From Xanthobacter autotrophicus (GTDB lineage Bacteria > Pseudomonadota > Alphaproteobacteria > Rhizobiales > Xanthobacteraceae), in NCBI RefSeq assembly GCF_029991245.1, contig NZ_JAIVFO010000035.1:1-34287 (forward strand): a stretch of 34,287 nucleotides of DNA, written 5' to 3'. The notes beneath the pieces were generated by a model. That model was not told the origin of the DNA and did no database searches. It worked only from the letters and a program-made list of their open reading frames with translations. A program made the translations under genes and the position numbers. This document shows positions 1 to 7,163 of the stretch, one piece after another; position 1 is the stretch's first letter, and each line of letters starts with the position of its first letter.

Positions 1-8
1 CTCCCCAA

Positions 9-32
9 CCCTCCCCCGCACGCGGGAGAGGG
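9..32. repeat. GC-rich imperfect hairpin repeat
   Basis: An 11-nt arm (9-19) pairs with 22-32 with one mismatch around a 2-nt centre; the right arm reads GCGGGAGAGGG. A related hairpin lies at 28673-28695. Such CCCTCTCCC/GGGAGAGGG elements are common dispersed intergenic repeats in GC-rich proteobacteria. It lies upstream of the Hsp70 gene. The function is unknown; it could act as a transcript end for a gene left of the window. Confidence 0.55.
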
Positions 33-152
33 GGCAACCTTGCGCTTCATTTTAAACTGCGGCCCTATCCGCGCGCTTGATCTCTTGCGTTGCAGCACGA
101 CATGCTCTAGCAAGCGCCCCCTTGCGCACCCCGCACCCTGCACGGAGGCCCC

Positions 153-1400
153 ATGACCGCCTGCGGCCTCGATTTCGGCACCTCCAACACCACGCTCGGC
201 TTCATCGGCGCGGACGGACCTCGCCTCGCGCCCCTGGAGGGGGACGCCGATACGCTGCCGAGCGCCATCTTCTTTCCGCGCACGGGCGAGCCGTTGGTGG
301 GCCGCGCGGCCATGGCGGCCTATGTCTCTGGCGAGCAGGGGCGGCTGATGCGCGCCCTGAAATCGGTGCTCGGCACGGCGCTGGTGGACGAGACCACCTC
401 CGTCGGCCGGCTGCGGCTGAGCTTCCGGGCGGTGATCGCGGCGTTTATCGGCGCGGTGAAGGCCCAGGGCGAGACGGCGGCCGGGGGGCGGCTGGATCAG
501 GTGGTGCTCGGTCGGCCGGTGCACTTCGTCGACGGCGATGCGGCCGGCGACATGCGGGCGCAGGACGTGCTGGGCGCCATCGCCCGCGAGATCGGCTTTG
601 CCGACATTTCGTTCCAGTTCGAGCCCATCGCGGCGAGTCTCGATTACGAGCGTCAGGTGGCTGGCGAGGAACTGGCGCTGATCGCCGACATCGGCGGCGG
701 CACGTCCGACTTCTCCATCGTGCGGATCGCGCGCGGGCACGCGAACCAGGCCGACCGGGCGTCCGACATCCTGGCCAACGAGGGCGTCCGCGTGGGCGGC
801 ACGGATTTCGACCGGCAGCTCTCCCTGTCCATGGTCATGCCGCTGCTCGGCCACGGCAGCCCGCTGAAGCGCAAGGGCCTGTCCATGCCGGTGGGGATCT
901 ATCAGGATCTTGCCACCTGGTCCTCCATCAACCGGCTCTATGACGGCAAGACCGCCCGCTCCATCCGCGAGCTGGAGCGCGACGCCGAGCGGCCCCAGCT
1001 GGTGTCACGCCTGGCGCGGGCGGTGGAGGACGAGCGCGGCCACAGCCTCGCCCTCGACGTGGAGACCGCGAAGATCCGCGTGGCCGAGGCGGGCAGGACG
1101 GTGCTTGATCTCGCGGTGCTGGAAGCGGGCCTCTCCGTGGGCATCGCCCATGAGGACCTGGTGCGGCACACCGGCCTGCTGGCGGATCGCATCGCGGGGC
1201 GGATCTCGTCCTGCCTCGCCACGGCGGGCCTCAAGGCCTCTGACATCGACGCCCTGTTCCTGACCGGGGGCTCGACGCGCCTCAGCCACGTGCGGGCGGC
1301 CATCTGCACCTGCGTGCCGCAGGCCCGGGTGATCGAGGGCGACACCTTCGGTTCCGTGGGCACCGGCCTCGCCATCGAGGCGAGCCGGCGCTACGGCTAG
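153..1400 (+). CDS. Hsp70-family protein, YegD-like
   Basis: This 415-residue protein is an Hsp70/actin-fold ATPase. The phosphate-1 motif DFGTSNTTLG is at residues 7-16, the phosphate-2 motif DIGGGTSDFS at 179-188 and the adenosine motif TGGSTR at 371-376. It ends soon after the nucleotide-binding fold, so there is no room for the substrate-binding and lid domains of DnaK. The length and layout match YegD-type proteins (about 450 residues), whose client is unknown. The ATG at 153 has GGAGG 5 nt upstream. The gene converges on the minus-strand CHAT/ATPase block. Whether it works with that block is unknown; the orientation argues against co-transcription. The fold assignment is firm and the role is not. 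Confidence 0.9.
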   Translation: MTACGLDFGTSNTTLGFIGADGPRLAPLEGDADTLPSAIFFPRTGEPLVGRAAMAAYVSGEQGRLMRALKSVLGTALVDETTSVGRLRLSFRAVIAAFIGAVKAQGETAAGGRLDQVVLGRPVHFVDGDAAGDMRAQDVLGAIAREIGFADISFQFEPIAASLDYERQVAGEELALIADIGGGTSDFSIVRIARGHANQADRASDILANEGVRVGGTDFDRQLSLSMVMPLLGHGSPLKRKGLSMPVGIYQDLATWSSINRLYDGKTARSIRELERDAERPQLVSRLARAVEDERGHSLALDVETAKIRVAEAGRTVLDLAVLEAGLSVGIAHEDLVRHTGLLADRIAGRISSCLATAGLKASDIDALFLTGGSTRLSHVRAAICTCVPQARVIEGDTFGSVGTGLAIEASRRYG

Positions 1401-1402
1401 AG

Positions 1403-1428
1403 CGCTCTTTTTCTTTGAGTTTAGAGCG
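1403..1428. repeat. Weak inverted repeat between convergent genes
   Basis: CGCTCT (1403-1408) pairs with AGAGCG (1423-1428) around a T-rich 14-nt loop, just after the Hsp70 stop and before the end of the opposing ATPase gene. It may be a weak bidirectional terminator or a remnant of the AGAGCG-ended dispersed repeat also seen at 6601. The stem is only 6 bp, so this is tentative. Confidence 0.3.
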
Positions 1429-1485
1429 GGCTCCGATCAGCACGCGGCCATGGTTCTCGGGGGCCGACAGCGCGCCGCCGCGCGC

Positions 1486-4400
1486 CTATGCCCCGCGGAT
1501 GCGGGCGCGGGCCAGGACCTCGTCGTCGGACGGTGGCGAACTGGGATGGTGGCTGAGGCAATTGGGCATGCGCAGCCGGGTGACGCCAAGCCCCTCGCTG
1601 GAGACATAGAACACCCCGGCGGACAAGGTGCTGATGTCGTCGACCCGCCCGCCCCGCGCCGCCGCCAGTTCCTTGGCCGCATCGATCTGGGTGGGATGGT
1701 TGAGGCGGCCGAAGAACTGCGTGGTGCAATTGCCGCTGATGGTGTTGTGGATGCCCTTGGGCGCCTGCGTCGCGAAGATCATGCCGAGCCCGTACTTGCG
1801 CGCCTGGGACACGAGCGAGATCGTGCTCTGGCGGCAGGCCGTCGCGTGGGCGGATGGAGCGAAGTTCTGCGCCTCGTCCATGACGAAGAGCCCGCCGAGA
1901 TCGGTCTTGGCCGGGTTCTTCTTCAGCCAGGCGAACAGAGCCATCTGCAACTGGTTGACGAAGCTCTCCTTCACGCTTTGGTCGGGCAGGCCGACCAGGC
2001 TGATGACCGAGATGCGCGCCGACTTTCCGGGTTTCGGCGCGAACAGGAGCCCGGGGTCGAGCGGTTCGCCCTGGTCCCGCAGCAAGACGTTCAACTGGCG
2101 CTGGGCGATGAGATTGTCGGCGAGGCCCGCGGCGATGTTCGGCGCATTGCGAATATCGCTGATGGTGTCCGGCAGTTCGGCGAGAAGCGAGATGAAGCTG
2201 TAAAGATCGCCGCCGCCGTTGCGGGCAAAGACCTCTATGGCGCTCTTCAGGATGGCGCGGGCGCGGTGGGCTGCCTGTGTCGCGCCATCGCACCCGGCGA
2301 GGGGCGACAGGGTGGCGGTCGCCATGTCGATCGCCTGCTGCAGCTCGAACGCATCCCCGGAGATGGCGGCGAAATCCGGCAGGGGGCGCAGGTTGAGCGC
2401 GCGCCCGTCGGCCCGGCCCGGCGTCCAGATGACCACCTCGGCCGCCTCGAACAGACGGCCGGCCCGGCCGTCATCGCCCGGCGCCCAGCCCTTCGGCGGG
2501 GTCGGCCACGCCTCGCCCAGGCGGGCGAGATCGTTGTTGCTGTCGAGCACGATGGAAGAGACGCCGCGCAGCGCCGCCTGCTCCACCAGCCGCCGCAGCA
2601 ACACCGTCTTGCCGGAGCCTGAGCCGGCGAACACCGCCACATGCTGGCGCAGGCGGGACAGGGGCAGCAAGACCGCCGCCGCGCCGTCCTCCGGGGCGCC
2701 CGGAAAGCCCACGGGCATGGTGTGGGGATCGTCGAGGTTCGTCGCGGAAGGGCGCGGTGGCGTGCCGTCCGCGGGGTCCGCCCCTGCCGTGCGGGGGCGG
2801 GAGAGCGCGTCGGCGGCCTTGCCGCTCTCCGCCGTGCCGACGGGCGGCAGTCCGCCGCCGGGTGCGGGGCCGCCGCCGTTCGAGCCGTTGGGCAGGCAGT
2901 GCGCGAACAAGGCGACCTGCCGTGTCGGCCGGCGGGCCCGCAACCACCCGGTCAGGCCCTGCGGCTGGGCTTCGATCATGCGTTTGAGGGCGCCGAGGAT
3001 GCGGACTTCCTCAAGCGCGAGGGTGTGGACGCGCCCGCCATCCTGCTCCAGCTCGGCCACGGCCGCAGCCGTCGTCGCGCCATTGGGCCACGGCGTGCTG
3101 CGCAGGATGATCAGGTGGCGCAGCTCCTTCAGGAGGCCCGCGCCGGTGGCCGTCCTGGCCTGTCGCAAGCGGGAGCGCACCGTCGCATGGTGGGGGGCGC
3201 CGATGGCGCGGAACGACCAGATTTCCTCGGCCTCGGAGGCTTCGTCCAGGGACTTGCGCAGGCGCGCATGGAGGGCGGGGGTGCCTTTTCCGAAGTCGGT
3301 CTCGAAGGCGTATTTGCCTTCGTCGGCCCGTTCGTTGATCCAGGCTTCGAGGCCGGCGCGCAGGAGGGCCGGCACCACGGCGTCCTCGTCTGCGGGCGTG
3401 GGCACGCTGGCGGGGGCGGTGCGGAAATCCTCGAACATGCGATCGAGGGGAGAGTGGTCGTTCGGCGGGGGCAGCGTTCCGCCCGGTTGGGGGGAAATGG
3501 TCTGGCGGAAGGATGCCAGCTCGCTCACCGCGCTTGCATTGATGCAGCGGCCCACGTGCTGCGCCACCTCGGTAATCAGCTCGCGGGGGGTGAAATCCGG
3601 CAGCTTTTCCCGTGCGAAGGCGCTTCGCGCAATGGGCCAGGTGGGGTAGGGCGGTTCAAAGCCGGCCCGCGCATTGCCGGCGGCGAAGCGGCGCGCCACG
3701 ATATCTTCGGCTATCGCCCCGTCTATCTGGCGCGACAAGGTGACGGGCGGGAGACGGAAACGGCCCCTCGCGGCGGCCACGGCGTTTTGTTCGATATATT
3801 GCATGGTCTCCGGGAAGCATGAGACGACCGTGAGGGTCGCCCTCGTGTACTCCTTCATGTCCATGAGGCCATGGGCGATCTGCGCCAGCTGGTCCGGCTG
3901 CTTCATCACCGCCAGCGTATCGAGCAGCACGTCGAGCTGGTCGAAGGCCATCAGTGTCGCGCCGGTCTGCCCGAGCAGCCACGACAGCGCGAAGACGCAT
4001 CCTTGCGGGGAGAGGGAGGGCTGGCTGAAATTGAACGCCCGCTGGTCCGCCGTCTCCATATGCTGGCCAAGCAGCAGCAGTTCACCCTGCGCTCCGTGGG
4101 GGTGCGTGCTTTTGAACAGGAGCAGCGCCCGGAAGGCGTCCGCGATATCGCGGCCCTTCTGGCCCGAGGGCATTCGCAGTCCATGGATCCGGTTGCTTCG
4201 AAGTCGAGTGAGAAGGCCATCCACTGCTTTGCCGTCGAAATGAGGCCCGGCAAGCGCGCGGTATTCCGACTGGTCTTGAGAGAAGCCGAAGCGGTGAGCG
4301 AGACGCTCCGCCCAGATGTCGATCTGACGTGGTCCGCCGGGCAGCGTGCGTGTGAACCCATCGAGCAGGGCCGTGACGACGCATTCCCAGAAGGAGCGAC

Positions 4401-4713
4401 CATCCAGAAGCTCGACGAGGAAAAAATACCCGCCCCGCTGCCATATCTCTCGCCGGGTCGCGCCCAGCAGGTGCGTCTTTCCAAGCCCTTTCCCGCCGAC
4501 CAGGAAATGGCCCAGGGGCGATACGCCGATCGGAGGCTCCTCCAGAGAGGCTTCGGCTTCGCTAAAGGCGCGCAAGATGTTCGCCCGCTCGCCGGCGTGG
4601 AGAGCTTCCACATGCAGAACGGAATCGTGCCAGACGCTTTCCAGCGAATGCACCCAATCGAAACGATGCTTCTGGAGGGCTGCCAGTTCCCGCCCCATGG
4701 ATGCGGCGGCCAT
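1486..4713 (-). CDS. Dual P-loop ATPase with C-terminal HerA/FtsK-like module
   Basis: This 1075-residue protein has two separate nucleotide-binding modules. The N-terminal module has a Walker A GGKGLGKTH at residues 73-81 and a probable Walker B in LMAFDQLDVLL near residue 258, as in AAA/STAND-like ATPases. The C-terminal module has Walker A GSGSGKT at 697-703 and Walker B GLFVMDEAQNF with D946-E947, followed by FATQAPKGI and a glycine-rich end, typical of HerA/VirB4-type (DUF87-like) translocases. A Pro/Gly-rich linker of about 60 residues precedes the second module. The start codon overlaps the stop of the upstream gene by 1 nt (TGATG), so translation is probably coupled. HerA-type motors commonly pump DNA and pair with nucleases, and a DUF559 nuclease gene lies two genes upstream. 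The substrate is unknown. M6 is an alternative start. Confidence 0.88.
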   Translation of the reverse strand: MAAASMGRELAALQKHRFDWVHSLESVWHDSVLHVEALHAGERANILRAFSEAEASLEEPPIGVSPLGHFLVGGKGLGKTHLLGATRREIWQRGGYFFLVELLDGRSFWECVVTALLDGFTRTLPGGPRQIDIWAERLAHRFGFSQDQSEYRALAGPHFDGKAVDGLLTRLRSNRIHGLRMPSGQKGRDIADAFRALLLFKSTHPHGAQGELLLLGQHMETADQRAFNFSQPSLSPQGCVFALSWLLGQTGATLMAFDQLDVLLDTLAVMKQPDQLAQIAHGLMDMKEYTRATLTVVSCFPETMQYIEQNAVAAARGRFRLPPVTLSRQIDGAIAEDIVARRFAAGNARAGFEPPYPTWPIARSAFAREKLPDFTPRELITEVAQHVGRCINASAVSELASFRQTISPQPGGTLPPPNDHSPLDRMFEDFRTAPASVPTPADEDAVVPALLRAGLEAWINERADEGKYAFETDFGKGTPALHARLRKSLDEASEAEEIWSFRAIGAPHHATVRSRLRQARTATGAGLLKELRHLIILRSTPWPNGATTAAAVAELEQDGGRVHTLALEEVRILGALKRMIEAQPQGLTGWLRARRPTRQVALFAHCLPNGSNGGGPAPGGGLPPVGTAESGKAADALSRPRTAGADPADGTPPRPSATNLDDPHTMPVGFPGAPEDGAAAVLLPLSRLRQHVAVFAGSGSGKTVLLRRLVEQAALRGVSSIVLDSNNDLARLGEAWPTPPKGWAPGDDGRAGRLFEAAEVVIWTPGRADGRALNLRPLPDFAAISGDAFELQQAIDMATATLSPLAGCDGATQAAHRARAILKSAIEVFARNGGGDLYSFISLLAELPDTISDIRNAPNIAAGLADNLIAQRQLNVLLRDQGEPLDPGLLFAPKPGKSARISVISLVGLPDQSVKESFVNQLQMALFAWLKKNPAKTDLGGLFVMDEAQNFAPSAHATACRQSTISLVSQARKYGLGMIFATQAPKGIHNTISGNCTTQFFGRLNHPTQIDAAKELAAARGGRVDDISTLSAGVFYVSSEGLGVTRLRMPNCLSHHPSSPPSDDEVLARARIRGA

Positions 4714-5339
4714 CAGTCGAGGAACGCGAAGTGATGGGCCGGCGCGGCGCCGACGAGGAGGCTCGCCGCGCGGTCGTCCTCGGTCAGGGTCTTCTGGTCC
4801 ACCACCGGCTCGATGCTGACGCGCCGCGCCCTCAGCAGCGCGATCAGGGCCGCGTCGACGGATGCCCGGTCGAAGCCGGGCAGGGCCTTGCGCAGGGCCG
4901 ACAGGCGAACCCAGCCCTGGGGCCGCGTGACGAGAGCAAGGTAGGCATCCTCGATCGCCCGAGCCGCCGGGCGGGCATCGCCCGAGGTCGAGGAGATACC
5001 GCCGAAGACCTGGGCGGCGGACAGCTCCTGCGCCTCCATATAGGTGCTAAGCCGCGCGAGGACGGCGTAGAGGGCCTTGGCGGCGGAACTGCTCCGTGAC
5101 GGCGCAGGAGCGGAAAAGTCCTTCCGCGCGGCCGCCCAGCCGCCGTCCGTCAACTCCAGATCGAAACTGCCGCCGGGAAGCCGCGGCCCCTGGACCAGCA
5201 GCCCCTGGCTCACCAGCGCCTTGCGATCCGCCGCCTCGAGCGAGACGATGCCGCCCAGGTCCCGGTTCCTCGCGCTGCCGCCGCGGGCCATGAGGGTGAG
5301 CAGGAGCAGGCGCTGATTGGGCTTCAGGTCGGCGGTCAT
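4713..5339 (-). CDS. Hypothetical protein, possible winged-helix N-terminus
   Basis: This 208-residue protein belongs to no family I can name. The first 60 or so residues (LKPNQRLLLLTLMARGG through LELTDGG) have the helix-helix-strand pattern and the late hydrophobic strand of a winged-helix domain. A second region (about 140-195, VRLSALRKALPGF then VDAALIALLRARRVSIEP) looks like another small helical/winged unit. The chosen ATG at 5339 has GGAGG 8 nt upstream; a GTG 15 nt further out would consume that ribosome site. It sits 28 nt after the DUF559 gene and overlaps the ATPase gene by 1 nt, so the three genes form one unit. It may be an adaptor or DNA-binding partner of the motor protein; this is inference. 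Confidence 0.75.
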   Translation of the reverse strand: MTADLKPNQRLLLLTLMARGGSARNRDLGGIVSLEAADRKALVSQGLLVQGPRLPGGSFDLELTDGGWAAARKDFSAPAPSRSSSAAKALYAVLARLSTYMEAQELSAAQVFGGISSTSGDARPAARAIEDAYLALVTRPQGWVRLSALRKALPGFDRASVDAALIALLRARRVSIEPVVDQKTLTEDDRAASLLVGAAPAHHFAFLD

Positions 5340-5367
5340 GGTCCCGGCCTCCACAGGTCGAACCCGC

Positions 5368-6522
5368 TCAGGCAGGCTCGGCCCGGGCGGCGTCGATGTC
5401 TCCCGTGCCCGGCGAGACAGTGACGTTGCGCCGGAGTGCCAGAATCGCCTTCACCTTTGCAAGCGAAAGCTGCAAATCCGAAAGCACTTGCTCATTGGTT
5501 AGCCGGAGAATGAGGTATCCAGCCTGAAGCAGGGCGAAGTCCCGTTCCCGATCCTGGGCGTATTTTGGCTTCGCGCGATGGTCGTCGCCGTCGACCTCGA
5601 CAACAAGTTTCTCCTGCTCCCACAAGATGTCCACCTTGGGCGCGAGCGCGACGGGGGCGATCCGGTTGAAGCTGAATCCGCGCGCCCAATCGGCTTGGCA
5701 CAGGGACCGCCAGAGCGCCACCTCGGCCGGGCTGTTGGGGCTGGGGCGCCCCATGATGCCGCCGAAGAAAGGCTGGCTGTCGTCCCGGATGCCGGCATCC
5801 GGGCCGCTGTCCCGGCCGGCGTCGGCGATCGTCTGGTCGCCTCCGGTCGCGGTGCTGGTGATCGCGGTGCTGCCGATCGAGCGGAACAGGGCCAGCGTGC
5901 GCCAGCGCGCGGCGGGTTTCGCAACCCACACCGTCACGTCCGCGTGGTTGACGATCCATCGGCACAGGCCCTCGATCCAGGGGCCGAAATCCGCCTCCTC
6001 GCCCTGCGGGTCGAGGACGATGACGAGCCGGTGCGCTCCACTCGCCGAGGCGATGGCCGCACAGAGATCGCGGATTTCCCCGCCTTCGGGAAGCTCCGGC
6101 GTGCGCGGCGGCAGGTCTGCCATGGCAAGGCCGGCGGCCCGCCGCAGCCAGGCCGTGGAAACACCAAGCTGTGCCGCCTGCCCGTCCGCCGCACCGTGGA
6201 TCACGGCCAATGCGATGGCCGAGGCCTCGTCATAGTCCGCGGCACCTGGAAACCAGGCCGGCCACAAGCCGCCCAGGGTCTGTGCGAGGCGATCCAGCAG
6301 GCTCTCGATCAGGGCCGTGAACGATGGCTGCGGCGCCAATGGATAAAGGGCGATCCGAATGCCGAGTTCCGCGCCGAGCGCGTCGCTGCTGGCGATCAAC
6401 AGGCTCCGGTCCAGGTCCGCGAGGGTCGCCACCTCGCGCGCCATCGCCGACGCGGCAAGCTCGCGCCCGAGCCTGCCCGCCGATGGCGCGGTACCCTGTG
6501 CCATCGTGTGACAGCCGCTCAA
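5368..6522 (-). CDS. DUF559-type nuclease-domain protein
   Basis: This 384-residue protein has a C-terminal DUF559/Vsr-like PD-(D/E)XK nuclease domain (about residues 270-365): VDILW with D298, then KLVVEVDGDDH with E309 and D311, then RDFALLQAGYLILRLTNEQV. This is the usual order of acidic residues and the final Arg strand. The first 260 residues are not recognisable. They contain an Ala/Leu-rich helical part and a strand-rich part (RLVIVLDPQG near residues 165-180). The TTG at 6522 has GGAG 7 nt upstream, better than the site before the ATG at 6504, so I use TTG; the ATG remains possible. It is the first gene of the three-gene set ending with the HerA-like ATPase. Endonuclease activity is likely from the retained acidic residues but unproven. 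Confidence 0.82.
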   Translation of the reverse strand: MSGCHTMAQGTAPSAGRLGRELAASAMAREVATLADLDRSLLIASSDALGAELGIRIALYPLAPQPSFTALIESLLDRLAQTLGGLWPAWFPGAADYDEASAIALAVIHGAADGQAAQLGVSTAWLRRAAGLAMADLPPRTPELPEGGEIRDLCAAIASASGAHRLVIVLDPQGEEADFGPWIEGLCRWIVNHADVTVWVAKPAARWRTLALFRSIGSTAITSTATGGDQTIADAGRDSGPDAGIRDDSQPFFGGIMGRPSPNSPAEVALWRSLCQADWARGFSFNRIAPVALAPKVDILWEQEKLVVEVDGDDHRAKPKYAQDRERDFALLQAGYLILRLTNEQVLSDLQLSLAKVKAILALRRNVTVSPGTGDIDAARAEPA

Positions 6523-6600
6523 ATGCCCTCTCCGGACGGTAAAGCCAGAGCGCGATCCGACCAGATTGCCTCGATCCGACCGGTGAATCGCCCTTTCATT

Positions 6601-6672
6601 CTAGAGCGCTTTCCGTTCGCCTTGGCTCACTCTTCACGCGAACCGGTATCCACTTCGCTCGAAGACGCCCTA
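6601..6672. repeat. Dispersed intergenic repeat with GAACCGGTATCC core
   Basis: This AGAGCG-bounded element has the core TTCACGCGAACCGGTATCC at about 6632-6650, followed by CACTTCGCTCGAA and a short CTAG at both ends. I recognise the core as a repeat found many times between genes in Hyphomicrobiales genomes. It fills much of the 188-bp gap between the 150-residue gene and the nuclease gene, and so may mark a border between two transcription units. A degenerate copy lies at 20574-20607. Confidence 0.6.
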
Positions 6673-6710
6673 GCCTGAACTGCAAAGGCCGCAACGGTGG
6701 CCCCGCAAGC

Positions 6711-7163
6711 TCAGCCCAGCTGTTCTTTCCAATACTCGCAGACGACCTCGCCGGCCGCCGGCAGCAGGAGGCGGCCGAACAGGACGCCGACGATGGTCGC
6801 GATGGCGGGGCCGACATTGAATGCGCTGATCAGGACGCCCGCCACTGCCGCCGCGAGGGCTTCCGGCGAGTTGATCTTGAGGGAATCGAGAATGGTCTTG
6901 CGCGCATCCTGGTCGCCCTCGCCTCCGCCGCAGACGAGATCGTAGATCACCTTCTGCCAGCGCTTCAGCACCCGCCGGCCAATCTCCATGAGCCCGTCGA
7001 GCGGCCCCATGGTGGCCATGTCGATGGGCACGGACGTTGCCGGGGCGGCGAATTTCGCCGGCTCCAGGGCATAGGCCTTGGAATAGGCCCCGAGCTGTTC
7101 GAGGAGCTTTTCGTCGTCGGCCTGTTGAAGTTCGCCGATCACCGTTTGAATGTCGCTCATCAT
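6711..7163 (-). CDS. Small hydrophobic partner of the CHAT protein
   Basis: This 150-residue protein belongs to no family I can name. Residues 1-95 are soluble and mostly helical (IGELQQADDEKLLEQLGAY, then RVLKRWQKVIYDLV near 64-77). Residues 101-138 are strongly hydrophobic: Ala/Val-rich, then a Gly-Pro, then IATIVGVLFG and RLLLPAAG, which fits two short membrane helices or one hairpin. The ATG at 7163 overlaps the stop of the CHAT gene (ATGA), so the two are almost surely translated together; an ATG 3 nt later is an alternative start. The pairing suggests it is a substrate, target or membrane effector of the CHAT peptidase, as gasdermin-like proteins are for other bacterial caspase-like proteases. 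That role is inference, and there is no visible similarity to gasdermin. Confidence 0.8.
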   Translation of the reverse strand: MMSDIQTVIGELQQADDEKLLEQLGAYSKAYALEPAKFAAPATSVPIDMATMGPLDGLMEIGRRVLKRWQKVIYDLVCGGGEGDQDARKTILDSLKINSPEALAAAVAGVLISAFNVGPAIATIVGVLFGRLLLPAAGEVVCEYWKEQLG

